From CBDEGK01 sp965237855 (GTDB lineage Bacteria > Pseudomonadota > Gammaproteobacteria > Pseudomonadales > Halieaceae), in assembly GCA_965237855.1 (NCBI GenBank), contig CBDEGK010000008.1:558001-622000 (forward strand): 64,000 nucleotides of DNA, given 5' to 3'. Below are positions 43,004 through 52,031 of the stretch, one piece after another. The number at the start of each line of letters is the position of its first letter. Position 1 is the first letter of the stretch. The position numbers and the translations under genes were made by a program. The notes under the pieces were generated by a model. It ran no database searches and was not told the origin of the DNA. It saw only the letters and a list, made by a program, of their open reading frames with translations.

Positions 43004-43972
43004 TTACCTATATTCATCTTTTAGCTCAATGCCAAGCCCGCCTTCCGTAGGCACGGACATTGTTGCCTGAAATTGTAGATCAGCGGCAAGCCCAACAGCG
43101 GTATTCCACCCGTGTGGAATCACATCAGTATTATTTTGACTGGCGGCATCACGAATGGATTGCATCTGGGTTAAACCGCCTACGCGGGTACAGTCAGGCT
43201 GCAGGATGTCCACAGCTTTTAGATTGGACAAATTCTCAAAATCTCTCAGCAGGACAAAATCTTCGCCGCCGGCGATCGCCATATCTGAAAGTTGGGTAAG
43301 TCGCACATAGTCGTCCAACGCCCCTGGTGCCAGAAGCTCTTCAAACCAGAGGTAATCCAGTTCTTCCAGCACTTTGGTTGTTTTAACAGCCCAGTCAAAA
43401 CCGCCAGCCCATTTTGGGTCAGAGCCATACACATCGAGCATTAATTTGATATCTGCCCCGACGATCTTCCTGGCAAATTTTAGGAGATTGGCTTCGTAAA
43501 GATCCCATTCATTTTCAGATTTGCTGTTATCACGGTGCCCAAAGTTGTCGATGGAGAGCTTAATGGCCCTGAAGCCCTGATCTACGATAGAGCGTAATAT
43601 TTTGTCGAAGGCATCACCCGCTGCGGCCGAGGTCATGGGTAAGCCCACGGTGGCATAAGCAAGAATACGATCACGCTTTCTGCCGCCAAGCAGTTCACTG
43701 ACGGGCTGGTTTTCTTCTTTCCCCCTGGCGTCCCACAATGCAATATCAATGGCGCTCATCGGGAGCGTCATCTCAGCATCAGCGTTGTGAAGGCTTGCGG
43801 GGTCTTGTTGATAGCGGTCTAGGGCATCTTGTAGCTGAATCACGCCCGCATAGGCTGAGCCAAGACCTGTTATCCCTTTCGGGGTGATTATTTCTAACAG
43901 GACAACATCTCTTACATCGCCATCACCCCAATCCACCGGGGGTAGGAGAATAATTTCTGCGGCTTCAATCAT
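43004..43972 (-). CDS. Enolase-superfamily (mandelate racemase/muconate lactonizing-like) protein
   Basis: This 322-residue protein has the N-terminal capping domain and the barrel of the enolase superfamily. Metal-ligand segments LMLDVYGSD, WFEELLAP and IAGGEDF are present, as are the later DILQPDCTRVGGLTQ and VIPHGWNT. The usual KxK acid/base pair reads KLS, so the second Lys is missing and the reaction may differ from racemases. At 322 residues it is shorter than the usual 360-400. It lies 12 bp after the spermidine dehydrogenase-like gene and is surely co-transcribed. The substrate is unknown. Confidence 0.78.
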   Translation of the reverse strand: MIEAAEIILLPPVDWGDGDVRDVVLLEIITPKGITGLGSAYAGVIQLQDALDRYQQDPASLHNADAEMTLPMSAIDIALWDARGKEENQPVSELLGGRKRDRILAYATVGLPMTSAAAGDAFDKILRSIVDQGFRAIKLSIDNFGHRDNSKSENEWDLYEANLLKFARKIVGADIKLMLDVYGSDPKWAGGFDWAVKTTKVLEELDYLWFEELLAPGALDDYVRLTQLSDMAIAGGEDFVLLRDFENLSNLKAVDILQPDCTRVGGLTQMQSIRDAASQNNTDVIPHGWNTAVGLAADLQFQATMSVPTEGGLGIELKDEYR

Positions 43973-43984
43973 GCGGAATCAGTC

Positions 43985-45874
43985 TTACCCTAATTCCTGT
44001 ACCGCTCTCCAGGCCTGGTCAACGGCACTCTGCACCGAGTTATTATCCACGGCGTCGCTATTGGCAATGGTAATCCGGCCGAATGGTTGTCGTCCAATGG
44101 GTCCTGGGTCGCCGTAGGCGTAACCATGGGCCCAGCGATTGATGGAAATACTCTTTACATCTCTGTCAAAATCAAACGAGCCCTGCGGCAGCATGCCACC
44201 CAAATGCTCCCTGATCTCTGCCTCGTAATCTTTAAATTGCAGCCCCAACATCCTGTATCGGGCTTCACGAAATTGTTCAACAGGTGGTGCACCAACGGTT
44301 TCTCCAACCGGGGCGCTTCTCATGTGAAGAATGCACGGGTCATTGGGGGTCTTGGTAAACTCATAGCCGCCCATACTCACCGGGTAATCCACCCCCACCA
44401 CCTGGTGAATGTTGCCGGGGCACATGGCCATGCCGATACCGGCCTCTTTGATTGCCCGCCAGTTCCTCAAACCCACAGTGGTGTATTGCAGTGGAACCTT
44501 CGACTGACTTCTCAAGGCCGCATCCTGCTCTTCGGGAAGGTTGGGAATGATGTGCGGAATCATCATGTTGTAGCAGGCCATCACGACACTCTTGCCAGTC
44601 ACTTCATATGACTTGTTGTCTTGGATATAGGTCATGACAACATCGCTCGCACTCCTGGGGTCGCCAGCATGCCTTACGTTCACAACAGTACTGTTCAGTC
44701 GAACTCGCGCGCTATTGCTGGATCTGTCCAGTTCGGCGTAATTGAATTTGGACAACACAATCTCTTCCGCGGTTTCTACCGGTCCTACATTGGGAATCAT
44801 CCTTTTCACCAACGAACGTGCGATGGTGGCATTGCCATCGGGGTAGTGGTGAATGTAGGGGTATTTAGCAGCGTAAGTATCTCCATCCTTGTTTACGTAT
44901 TCCTGATAGTCCCCTTCCTCCATCGCATCTTTCCATGCTGCGTATGGATCCGAACCCATTGACCCACTTGCCAGGGCTTGGCTTATGCTCATCAGGTCTG
45001 TTCCGCCTCCGAAATAATCCAGGTTAGTGTGCCTGGCCATCTTCAATACCCCGGGGTCATCAACCCCCAGGGTGTTCTTCAGATAGTCGAAGTAGGAATG
45101 AGTGCGAACGTATTCTGGCAATTCCGCTTTGGGCAGGTTCAGGACATGCTGGCCGCCCTTGAGGACCCGCAGCAGTTGTTCTTTACCTCTCTCGCTCAAC
45201 GGAGTTTGCCGAACGGCCTTTTCGTACGATAGTGTTGGACGCAAAAGTCCTTCCACAAACCCCGGATAATCACAAAAGGGATGCATCACCAGTTTGTCTT
45301 CGCCAAATGTACGCTTATTGAAGAAACAAGCCGCCCCCAAATTATGCCTTTTGAAGAAATCAACGTCGTACGCCGACTCAAATCGCTCCATGTCAACGCC
45401 CAGATCCCCTAATAGATTGAGCACGATTTCACTAAAACGCTGTATCTCTTCAAAAGACTCTGAACCGCCTTCGCCCAAAAGCATGTGACCATTAATCGTG
45501 TGTTCATTCCTTTTCGCATGACCGCCAAAATCGTCATGGTTGTCCAGTATGAGCACTTTCTTGTCTCTACCGTGCTCTTGCTGATAGAAATAGGCAGCCG
45601 ATAACCCACTGAGTCCACCGCCGACAACAACCAGGTCGTACTCCTCGTGCAAATCGGTGGTTGTCCCCCAATCCGTTTTCCCAGTCCATGCCCGGCTATG
45701 TGCGTGTTCGTTTGATCCTGGATGGCTGCCGCGAAGCCCGGTGCGCGCTGGTGGGTAATAGGATGGTTCAAGTGCGGCCATAGCCGCCTGGCTAGAAGCT
45801 GCAAAAGGAAGCGTGGAAGCCCCGGCCGCCATCAGGGCGCCATTAACAAAGTCTCTTCTGGTAATTTTGCTCAA
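43985..45874 (-). CDS. Spermidine dehydrogenase-like exported flavoprotein
   Basis: This 629-residue FAD oxidoreductase has a Tat signal at the N-terminus (SKITRRDFVNGALMAAGAS, then a hydrophobic stretch). The FAD motif DLVVVGGGLSGLSAAYFY lies near residue 80 and leads into VLILDNHDDFGGHAKRNEH. The later segments YIHHYPDGNATIARSLV and GGYEFTKTPNDPC agree with the SpdH family, which cleaves spermidine to 1,3-diaminopropane and 4-aminobutanal. The location is periplasmic. It diverges from aguB across a promoter region with a perfect palindrome, consistent with a polyamine regulon. Activity on other amines is possible. Confidence 0.8.
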   Translation of the reverse strand: MSKITRRDFVNGALMAAGASTLPFAASSQAAMAALEPSYYPPARTGLRGSHPGSNEHAHSRAWTGKTDWGTTTDLHEEYDLVVVGGGLSGLSAAYFYQQEHGRDKKVLILDNHDDFGGHAKRNEHTINGHMLLGEGGSESFEEIQRFSEIVLNLLGDLGVDMERFESAYDVDFFKRHNLGAACFFNKRTFGEDKLVMHPFCDYPGFVEGLLRPTLSYEKAVRQTPLSERGKEQLLRVLKGGQHVLNLPKAELPEYVRTHSYFDYLKNTLGVDDPGVLKMARHTNLDYFGGGTDLMSISQALASGSMGSDPYAAWKDAMEEGDYQEYVNKDGDTYAAKYPYIHHYPDGNATIARSLVKRMIPNVGPVETAEEIVLSKFNYAELDRSSNSARVRLNSTVVNVRHAGDPRSASDVVMTYIQDNKSYEVTGKSVVMACYNMMIPHIIPNLPEEQDAALRSQSKVPLQYTTVGLRNWRAIKEAGIGMAMCPGNIHQVVGVDYPVSMGGYEFTKTPNDPCILHMRSAPVGETVGAPPVEQFREARYRMLGLQFKDYEAEIREHLGGMLPQGSFDFDRDVKSISINRWAHGYAYGDPGPIGRQPFGRITIANSDAVDNNSVQSAVDQAWRAVQELG

Positions 45875-46003
45875 CCGGCTAACTCCTATATATAGTCCTG
45901 GAACCAGTACAGCCCATACTACCGTCCCGCGCTGGCCGGCTTCAATGCGGGGGTGGAACTGGGCCAGGTCATAATCCTGGAGTCCCGGCTTGACTTTTAC
46001 CTA

Positions 46004-46025
46004 TTAGTCGAGTTAACTCGACTAA
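46004..46025. promoter_or_regulatory. Perfect 22-bp palindrome, probable TetR operator
   Basis: The half-site TTAGTCGAGTT is followed immediately by its exact reverse complement, giving a gapless 22-bp palindrome. It is in the 191-bp gap between the divergent spermidine dehydrogenase-like and aguB genes, 40 bp upstream of the aguB start. No T-run follows, so it is not a terminator. Its size and symmetry fit a TetR-type dimer pair, and a TetR gene lies three genes downstream in the same operon. Confidence 0.7.
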
Positions 46026-46065
46026 GTGTTTGAATTACCGTTCACCAATCTCCGCAGGAGGAAAC

Positions 46066-46938
46066 ATGCAGGTAAACGTAGCGGCAACACAGATGCCCTG
46101 TTCCTGGGATATTGAGGCGAACATTGGGCAGGCGGAATCGCTTATCCACGAGGCGGCCGATGCCGGCGCCCAGATCATTCTGCTGCAGGAACTATTTGAG
46201 ACCCCCTATTTTTGTATTGATAAGCAGAGCAAGCACTTCGATCTCGCCCGGCCGCTGGGGGATCAACCGACCATCAGGCGAATGCAAGAAATCGCCCGGG
46301 AGCGAGAACTGGTGCTGCCGGTGTCATTCTTCGAAAAGGCGGGGCAGGCATATTACAATGCCATTGTGATCATCGATGCTGACGGCAGTATTGTCGGACA
46401 CTATCGCAAGAGCCACATCCCAGATTTTCCCCTCTATGAAGAGAAGTTCTATTTCAGCCCTGGTGACACGGGTTTCCGCGTGTTCAATACGCGCTACGGT
46501 CGCATTGGGGTAGCTATTTGCTGGGACCAGTGGTTCCCCGAGGCGGCGCGGGCCATGGTGTTACAAGGCGCCGAAATGTTGTTCTATCCAACCGCCATCG
46601 GTGATGAACTGCATGACCCCAACCTGGATAGCAAAGACCACTGGCAGACGGTCATGCGCGGTCATGCTGCTGCGAATATTGTACCGGTTATTGCCTCCAA
46701 TCGTATTGGCGAAGAACACAGTGATGGTCTCACGCTGCAGTTCTATGGCTCGTCCTTTATCGCCGATCACCTGGGCGCCATTGCCCAGTGTGCCGACCGA
46801 GAAGGGCAGGGCGTGCTAACCCATACATTCGACCTCGAGGCGATCGGTACATACCGACGCGATTGGGGCGTATTCCGGGACAGGCGCCCGGATCTGTACA
46901 AACCCCTGTTGACGCTGGACGGTCAGCAAACATGTTGA
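46066..46938 (+). CDS. aguB: N-carbamoylputrescine amidohydrolase
   Basis: This 290-residue nitrilase-superfamily amidase hydrolyses N-carbamoylputrescine to putrescine, CO2 and ammonia. The Glu-Lys-Cys triad is visible in ILLQELFETPYF (Glu ~42), HYRKSHIPDFPLYEEK (Lys ~119) and VAICWDQWFPEAAR (Cys ~156). The FETPYFC and EEKFYFSPGDTGF segments are specific to AguB. An AGGAGG ribosome site lies 5-6 bp before the ATG at 46066. It leads an operon with an MFS carrier, agmatine deiminase and TetR. Confidence 0.93.
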   Translation: MQVNVAATQMPCSWDIEANIGQAESLIHEAADAGAQIILLQELFETPYFCIDKQSKHFDLARPLGDQPTIRRMQEIARERELVLPVSFFEKAGQAYYNAIVIIDADGSIVGHYRKSHIPDFPLYEEKFYFSPGDTGFRVFNTRYGRIGVAICWDQWFPEAARAMVLQGAEMLFYPTAIGDELHDPNLDSKDHWQTVMRGHAAANIVPVIASNRIGEEHSDGLTLQFYGSSFIADHLGAIAQCADREGQGVLTHTFDLEAIGTYRRDWGVFRDRRPDLYKPLLTLDGQQTC

Positions 46939-46950
46939 GGACTCCAAGCA

Positions 46951-48111
46951 ATGCAGATTGAGAATTTCTCCCGCTTTGCCGTCTTCTCAGTCATCGGCTC
47001 GATCACGCTGATGCCGTTGCTGGTATTGCCCGCAATGGTGGGTGTACTCGTCGATCAGGCCCACATGTCAGAATCCCTGGCGGGTTGGTCAGCCTCACTC
47101 AACTTCCTGGGAGCGGCGATCATCGGCCTACTGCTGTCGTTTCGAATACACCATCTGAACCTGAGGCAGGTTGGTACGCTCGCGCTCGCTCTGGCAGCCG
47201 TTGCCGACCTCGCCTCGGCGGCCGCGACCGGGTCAACGATGGCCTTTCTTGTGGTGAGATTATTCGCCGGGGCAGCGCTGGGTGCCGCATACGTGACGGC
47301 GGCGTCCTCATTTGCACGCTATGATGGCTATGAGCGTGGTTTTGGCCTGTTCGTGACCTTACAATTTACCATCAGTGGGCTGGGGCTGTATGCACTACCG
47401 GTATATTCTGATGAGCTGGGCGCACGTGGACTTTTCATCATCTTTGCTGCTCTGGATATTGTTGCCCTGCTTCTGGCCCGACATTTGCCTGACGAAATTG
47501 CGGCGATGGATCAGCCCAAGTCAGCAAAATCGGAGCTACGCGTATTATTCACGCTTGTTACCCTGCTCGCCGTGGTCGGCTTTGCCTTGTTCGAGGCGGC
47601 CAATAACGCGCAGTTTACCTATATCGAACGATTCGGCGTTGCCCTACACATATCGGACCATCAGATCGGTATCGCGCTGCTGGTGGCGTCACTGGTTGGC
47701 ATCCCCGGCGCATCGGTGATCGTGCTTATGGGAGATCGCTTTGGCACGATTGGCCCGCTAAGCATTGGCATTGCAATTGCTGTCTCTGGCTTGTTAATCC
47801 TGTTGAATGCTGAATCCTATGCCGCCTACCTCCTGGGGGGTTGCTGCATGGGATTTTCCTGGGCCGCCTGCCTGCCGTACATACAATCACTATTGGCGTC
47901 GATGGACCGCAATGGCAGCGTGATTGCAGCGGGAACTTCATTTTCAACCCTCGGCAGTGCTGTTGGGCCTGGGATCGCCGCGGTGCTAGTAGGAACCGGC
48001 AATTACGCGAATGTGTTTATCTTTTCAATCGCCCTGTTTGTGCTGACCTGCCTGTGCTTTTTATATGCGTCACAACACCTGGCCGCAATGACACCAGAGG
48101 TGAGCCAATGA
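46951..48111 (+). CDS. MFS transporter (polyamine/agmatine cluster)
   Basis: This 386-residue protein has about 12 hydrophobic helices and an MFS topology with a central cytoplasmic loop (DQPKSAKSELR near residue 190). A GAGGA ribosome site precedes the ATG, and the stop overlaps the aguA start by 4 bp (ATGA). Position between aguB and aguA suggests uptake of agmatine or export of a pathway product. The family assignment is firm; the substrate is inferred. Confidence 0.85.
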   Translation: MQIENFSRFAVFSVIGSITLMPLLVLPAMVGVLVDQAHMSESLAGWSASLNFLGAAIIGLLLSFRIHHLNLRQVGTLALALAAVADLASAAATGSTMAFLVVRLFAGAALGAAYVTAASSFARYDGYERGFGLFVTLQFTISGLGLYALPVYSDELGARGLFIIFAALDIVALLLARHLPDEIAAMDQPKSAKSELRVLFTLVTLLAVVGFALFEAANNAQFTYIERFGVALHISDHQIGIALLVASLVGIPGASVIVLMGDRFGTIGPLSIGIAIAVSGLLILLNAESYAAYLLGGCCMGFSWAACLPYIQSLLASMDRNGSVIAAGTSFSTLGSAVGPGIAAVLVGTGNYANVFIFSIALFVLTCLCFLYASQHLAAMTPEVSQ

Positions 48112-49132
48112 CTGTCGAGACTCCAGACCCCAGGAATCAAGGACTCTATATGCCCGGCGAGTGGGCCCGGCACGATAACTGCTGGATGGCATGGCCGTCG
48201 CGCGAGGGCATGTGGCCAAACCAGCAAGCCACCGAACAGGATTACGCCAGGGTCGCCAACACCATTGCCCGTTTTGAGCCGGTAAGGATGCTGGTGCCAC
48301 CGGAAAAACTGAACTCAGCACAAGCGCTGCTTGGTGAGAATGTCGAACTGGTTGAAATGCCCATAGACGATTCCTGGGCCCGTGACTCGGGGCCGAATTT
48401 TTTGATCGGCGGCCCAACACTCGCCGGTTCTACCTGGGAATTCAATGCCTGGGGCGGCAAATACACACCCTACGACCAGGACGCGCTAATGGGGCAGCGC
48501 ATTTTGCAGCGTGCTAACGCCAAGCGGTTTGCCAGCCCGCTGGTAGCCGAGGGTGGCGGTGTTACCGTTGATGGCGAGGGCACCATCATCACTACTGAAT
48601 CCTGCTTATTGCACAAGAATCGCAACCCCCGCTGGAGCCGAGCTGAAATAGAAGTGGAGCTATGTCGCACACTCGGTGCGGAAAAAGTGATATGGATTCC
48701 CGGCGATGTGGATGAGACAGAAACAGACGGTCACGTTGATGGCGTAGCCGCATTCATTGAGCCAGGCCGAGTGCTGGTTGAAATCAACAGGGACACCAGC
48801 GACCCGCACTACCCGGTTGGCATACTAAACTCAGAAGCGCTCAGGAATCAGACTGATGCACGGGGCCGCAAACTTGAATGGAATTCATCCAGGAAGGCAT
48901 CTACCACGAGTCGCAGTGGAACGGTGGCTGCAGCTCTTATATAAATTCCTACCTCGCCAACGGCGCCGTAATTGTTCCCGGGTATGGTTATGATCGCGAT
49001 TGCGAAGCAGTAGAGACCTACCAACGCCTGTATCCAGATCGCGAAGTGGTTCAAGTGCCCATCAATAACATCGCGATCGGCGGTGGTGGTATTCACTGCA
49101 TTACGCAACAACAACCGGCGCTTGTCGAGTAG
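48108..49132 (+). pseudogene. aguA: Agmatine deiminase gene with an internal frameshift
   Basis: Two frames together encode a normal-length (~341 residues) agmatine deiminase, which converts agmatine to N-carbamoylputrescine. The first runs from ATG 48108 through DDSWARDSGPNF, WEFNAWGGKY, VAEGGGVTVDGEG and ETDGHVDGVAAF up to GRKLE near 48877. The homology then jumps to another frame (EFIQEGIYHESQWNGGC) and ends with GGGGIHCITQQQP, which holds the catalytic Cys. Restoring one A in the GAATGG at 48875-48880 (to GAAATGG) rejoins them. Uncorrected, the first frame stops at 48944 without the active-site Cys. It could be a real mutation or a sequencing error. Confidence 0.88.
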
Positions 49133-49138
49133 ATAGCC

Positions 49139-49768
49139 ATGGCCAATCGACAACAGATAGGGCTGCGCAAGAGCTCAACAAAAACGCGCAAGCCCGGCAG
49201 GGAGCGACGACAGCAGCTACTCAAAGCTGCCTACGACTTGTTATGTGAACAAGACATCGAGGACGTTTCCTTTCGGCAAATCGCCGAGAGGGCAGATGTT
49301 CCGGAAGGTTCTGCCTACCATTTTTTTATTAACCGCTTCGACATTTTCTCGGCGCTTGCGCAGACCTTAAGTGACCAGTTTATTGCGGCGCACCAGGTGC
49401 CTGTGCCGGCGTCCAAACGCAACACATGGCAACAGCTCGCGCATCACCTGGTTGATGTGGGCGTTCGTGTATACAGTGACAATCCGCCTGCGCGCCAGTT
49501 ATTGATCGGCGGCAAGACACCACCGGAAGTAAAACAGGCCGACAGAATAAATGACCGCGCCATTGGCGATGTTATGTACGAGGTGTTTGCCTTGCACTTT
49601 TATATCGCGGATACCGACGCCATGCGCGCCGCGTTTTACTATTTCATCGAAATTACCGACCTGATACTGATGTTATCGATGATTGAACACGGACAAATAA
49701 CCCCGGCCATGGTCAAAGAAGCCAAGCGTGCAGGCACCGCCTATCTGGGCACGTACCTGCAGGGGTGA
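49139..49768 (+). CDS. TetR-family regulator of the polyamine operon
   Basis: This 209-residue regulator has a TetR helix-turn-helix at residues ~20-65 (LLKAAYDLLCEQDIEDVSF, then RQIAERADVPEGSAYHFF). Its C-terminal ligand domain is helical (YFIEITDLILMLSMIEHG). The first 20 residues are basic. It begins 6 bp after the aguA stop, so it belongs to the aguB operon, and the palindrome at 46004 is its likely operator (autoregulation). The ligand may be agmatine or putrescine; that is inference. Confidence 0.85.
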   Translation: MANRQQIGLRKSSTKTRKPGRERRQQLLKAAYDLLCEQDIEDVSFRQIAERADVPEGSAYHFFINRFDIFSALAQTLSDQFIAAHQVPVPASKRNTWQQLAHHLVDVGVRVYSDNPPARQLLIGGKTPPEVKQADRINDRAIGDVMYEVFALHFYIADTDAMRAAFYYFIEITDLILMLSMIEHGQITPAMVKEAKRAGTAYLGTYLQG

Positions 49769-49802
49769 CTATCTTATTATGTACTATCTCAGGATTCGAT
49801 CG

Positions 49803-50936
49803 ATGAGTACTAGTTCCACACCTCGCTCCGCACCTCGAACATACCTGCTCGCAGTTCTTGTACTGGCGCTGTTCAACACGTCGGCATTCGCTCAGTCGAC
49901 CATCCGTGTTCCAGCAGAATTTGAAGAGCAAGAGGCGATATGGCTGCAGTGGCCCGGTAAATGGGAAAAGACTTACCAGCCAGCGTATGCCGAGATCTCC
50001 AACGTAATCGTTCAATACCAGAAGTTACATATTGTCTACAGCACCACCCGGATCTACAAACAGGCACGAGCTGCGATCACCAGCGCCGGGGGCGATCCGA
50101 ATCATGCCAATATCATTTGGCATCATATTCCCAACGAGAATGCGTGGATGCGCGACAATGGCCCTGTGTACGTGATTAAAGATGGAGAAATGCGTATTCA
50201 GAATTGGGAGTTCGACGCCTGGGGAGGGGCGTTCGGCAAGAGCGTTCCCTATGCGAAGGACAACACCGTTCCCATCGCCGTTGGCAGTTATCTCAATATG
50301 CCCGTAGATCACGTGAGTATCGTGCATGAGCGAGGCAATTTGGAGTTTAACGGTGCCGGTGCGCTGATCTTGAATTGGAATGTGATCGGCAATCCAAATC
50401 GCGGCAATGGCTATGCGAACAAGGCCGCGGCCGAAGCCGATTTGATCGCGCATTTTGGCCTCACCGATGTCATCTGGGCCGACGGTCCAATCACGGGGGA
50501 TAGGACGGCCGGCCATATCGATGGGATCGCGCGCTTCATCGACCAGGATCGAGTCGTCGTCGCAAACTGCACGGTGAACGGATACTGCCAACCCGGTGGT
50601 TCTGACGACCAGGTCTTCGATGCATTGGCTACGGATCTCGTCACAGCGGGCTTCGAGGTGATCCGTATGGACTTCGAAGCCGCCATCTCGTACGGGGGCG
50701 ACCAATTCGATGCCGACTATATGAACTGGGGCATTGGAAACGGCTGGGTGATCCTGGTTGGTTTCGATAATCCCGCCACAGATAACGCCGCCAAGAAGTT
50801 GCTTGAGGAGTGGTACCCGAACCGGGACGTCTATGTGATCGAGATGCTCGATTCGTGGGTGGCAGGAGGCGGCGTGCACTGCCATACCAACGATCAGCCT
50901 GCTACATCGACGATTGCGGTTGCAGCGCTGAGGTAG
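49803..50936 (+). CDS. Secreted agmatine/peptidylarginine deiminase-family protein
   Basis: This 377-residue second deiminase is only distantly similar to the aguA product. A signal peptide is clear (TYLLAVLVLALFNTSAFAQ), so it is exported. The pentein fold motifs are present: PNENAWMRDNGPVYVI near residue 105, WEFDAWGGAFG, ERGNLEFNGAGALI, DRTAGHIDGIARFI and the catalytic Cys in GGGVHCHTNDQP at the C-terminus. It may deiminate agmatine or peptide arginine in the periplasm. The start could also be an ATG 24 bp upstream. A 27-bp copy of part of the tetR gene lies just after it. Confidence 0.85.
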   Translation: MSTSSTPRSAPRTYLLAVLVLALFNTSAFAQSTIRVPAEFEEQEAIWLQWPGKWEKTYQPAYAEISNVIVQYQKLHIVYSTTRIYKQARAAITSAGGDPNHANIIWHHIPNENAWMRDNGPVYVIKDGEMRIQNWEFDAWGGAFGKSVPYAKDNTVPIAVGSYLNMPVDHVSIVHERGNLEFNGAGALILNWNVIGNPNRGNGYANKAAAEADLIAHFGLTDVIWADGPITGDRTAGHIDGIARFIDQDRVVVANCTVNGYCQPGGSDDQVFDALATDLVTAGFEVIRMDFEAAISYGGDQFDADYMNWGIGNGWVILVGFDNPATDNAAKKLLEEWYPNRDVYVIEMLDSWVAGGGVHCHTNDQPATSTIAVAALR

Positions 50937-50951
50937 TCACTACAACTCTCT

Positions 50952-50978
50952 GCGGCAAGACACCAGCGGAAGCAAAAC
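50952..50978 (+). repeat. 27-bp direct repeat of an internal tetR segment
   Basis: This stretch matches 49509-49535 inside the tetR gene at 25 of 27 positions (GGKTPPEVK codons there). It lies 16 bp after the deiminase stop and is outside any gene. It looks like a recombination scar rather than a functional site. Confidence 0.6.
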
Positions 50979-51116
50979 GGGGAGGGGGTGGTCTGACTTC
51001 ACCCCGACTCGTGATTTTGTAAAACAATGCTCCCTGTATTGAGGATGATTGTCACTGTCACCCTGCATACAACCGTATTATTGTGAAGATGCTGAATTGT
51101 CAGTATTTCTGTGTCC

Positions 51117-51147
51117 GCAACAAATGTCCTGATAGCACTTTTGTTGC
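51117..51147. promoter_or_regulatory. Inverted repeat upstream of the NTF2-like/Rieske operon
   Basis: Arms GCAACAAA and TTTGTTGC (8 bp, perfect) are separated by 15 bp and lie 31 bp before the first gene. The spacer contains GATAGCACT, the exact reverse complement of a 9-mer in the P450/AraC promoter region. It is a plausible operator or activator site; no T-run follows. Confidence 0.45.
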
Positions 51148-51177
51148 TGACGAATAATTACCGGGGGAGAAGGTGTG

Positions 51178-51627
51178 ATGACCGATCATGCGAGGGCAAT
51201 AGAAAACCTGCTTTACACCTATGCCGAGCGTATGGATTTAGGAGACTACGAGGGCCTGGCTGAGTTATTTCGGCACGGCAAGATCACCAGCCCGGTCGGC
51301 GGTGAAACAGTGGGCTACGAGGAGGTACTGGCCATGTACCAGAACACGGCGCGCATCTATGCGGATACCAATACACCACGCACCCGGCACGTCACCACTA
51401 ATCTCATTATCGAGGTGGAATCAGACGTCAGTGCCAGCTGTCGCTCGTACTTTACGGTGGTGCAGGCAACACCCGAACTACCACTGCAGGCCATTATTTC
51501 CGGCAGCTACCACGATGAGTTACACCGGGTAGAGGGTCAATGGCTATTTAAAAATCGCACTATGTTGCCCGACCTGCTCGGTGACCTGAGCCAGCACCTG
51601 TTGTATGACGCCAGCAAGATCGGTTGA
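51178..51627 (+). CDS. SnoaL/NTF2-like small protein
   Basis: This 149-residue cone-fold protein has the N-terminal helix AIENLLYTYAERMDLGDYEGLAELF, common to NTF2-like/ring-hydroxylase small-subunit-like proteins. RHVTTNLIIEVE, typical of these hydratase/isomerase-type folds, follows. GGAGAAGG precedes the ATG at 51178 (a GTG just before it is in frame). It is the first gene of a unit with an EthD protein and a Rieske oxygenase. It could be a dehydratase, an isomerase or an oxygenase accessory protein. Confidence 0.7.
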   Translation: MTDHARAIENLLYTYAERMDLGDYEGLAELFRHGKITSPVGGETVGYEEVLAMYQNTARIYADTNTPRTRHVTTNLIIEVESDVSASCRSYFTVVQATPELPLQAIISGSYHDELHRVEGQWLFKNRTMLPDLLGDLSQHLLYDASKIG

Positions 51628-51668
51628 AATAGGATCATTGCCAGTACTGCAAACATCGGAGTAATACC

Positions 51669-52031
51669 ATGATAACCACGTTTACCTTTGTCAGGTTGCA
51701 GCCGGGATGGGACAGGGAAGCCTTCTACCAGCGCTGGTGTGAACACACACGAGACTGGGATTTGCGCGATCACCCCAATATCAGTAATCGGCTGATGATG
51801 TTGGAAGAGGGAGGTGAGTTTGTGGCTATGGCGGAAAACCACTGGCCCGATCGTGAGGCGCTGGACGAGGCGATAGCGTGGTACGAGACCGAAGCGGGCC
51901 AGGCCCATTGGCGCGACCTGCAAGAATTTATGGATGCCGCCAACAGTCCAACCAGTGTTGTGACCCATGAAGTTGATGTGTCACTTGAGAAAGGCATTGA
52001 CTGGATCGCCCGTCCGGAGAGCGCTCGGTGA
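51669..52031 (+). CDS. EthD-domain protein
   Basis: This 120-residue dimeric alpha/beta-barrel (EthD-type) protein shows FVRLQPGWDREAFYQRWCEH near the N-terminus, and the repeat of this short domain is single. EthD-like proteins accompany P450 and Rieske systems, with roles in ether or polycyclic substrate degradation. Its TGA overlaps the GTG start of the Rieske gene (GTGA), so expression is coupled. The function is otherwise unknown. Confidence 0.7.
   Translation: MITTFTFVRLQPGWDREAFYQRWCEHTRDWDLRDHPNISNRLMMLEEGGEFVAMAENHWPDREALDEAIAWYETEAGQAHWRDLQEFMDAANSPTSVVTHEVDVSLEKGIDWIARPESAR

Noticed and set aside
47841..48107. Upstream extension of the agmatine deiminase frame into the MFS gene
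   Set aside because: Homology to AguA begins at the ATG at 48108, which forms an ATGA overlap with the MFS stop.
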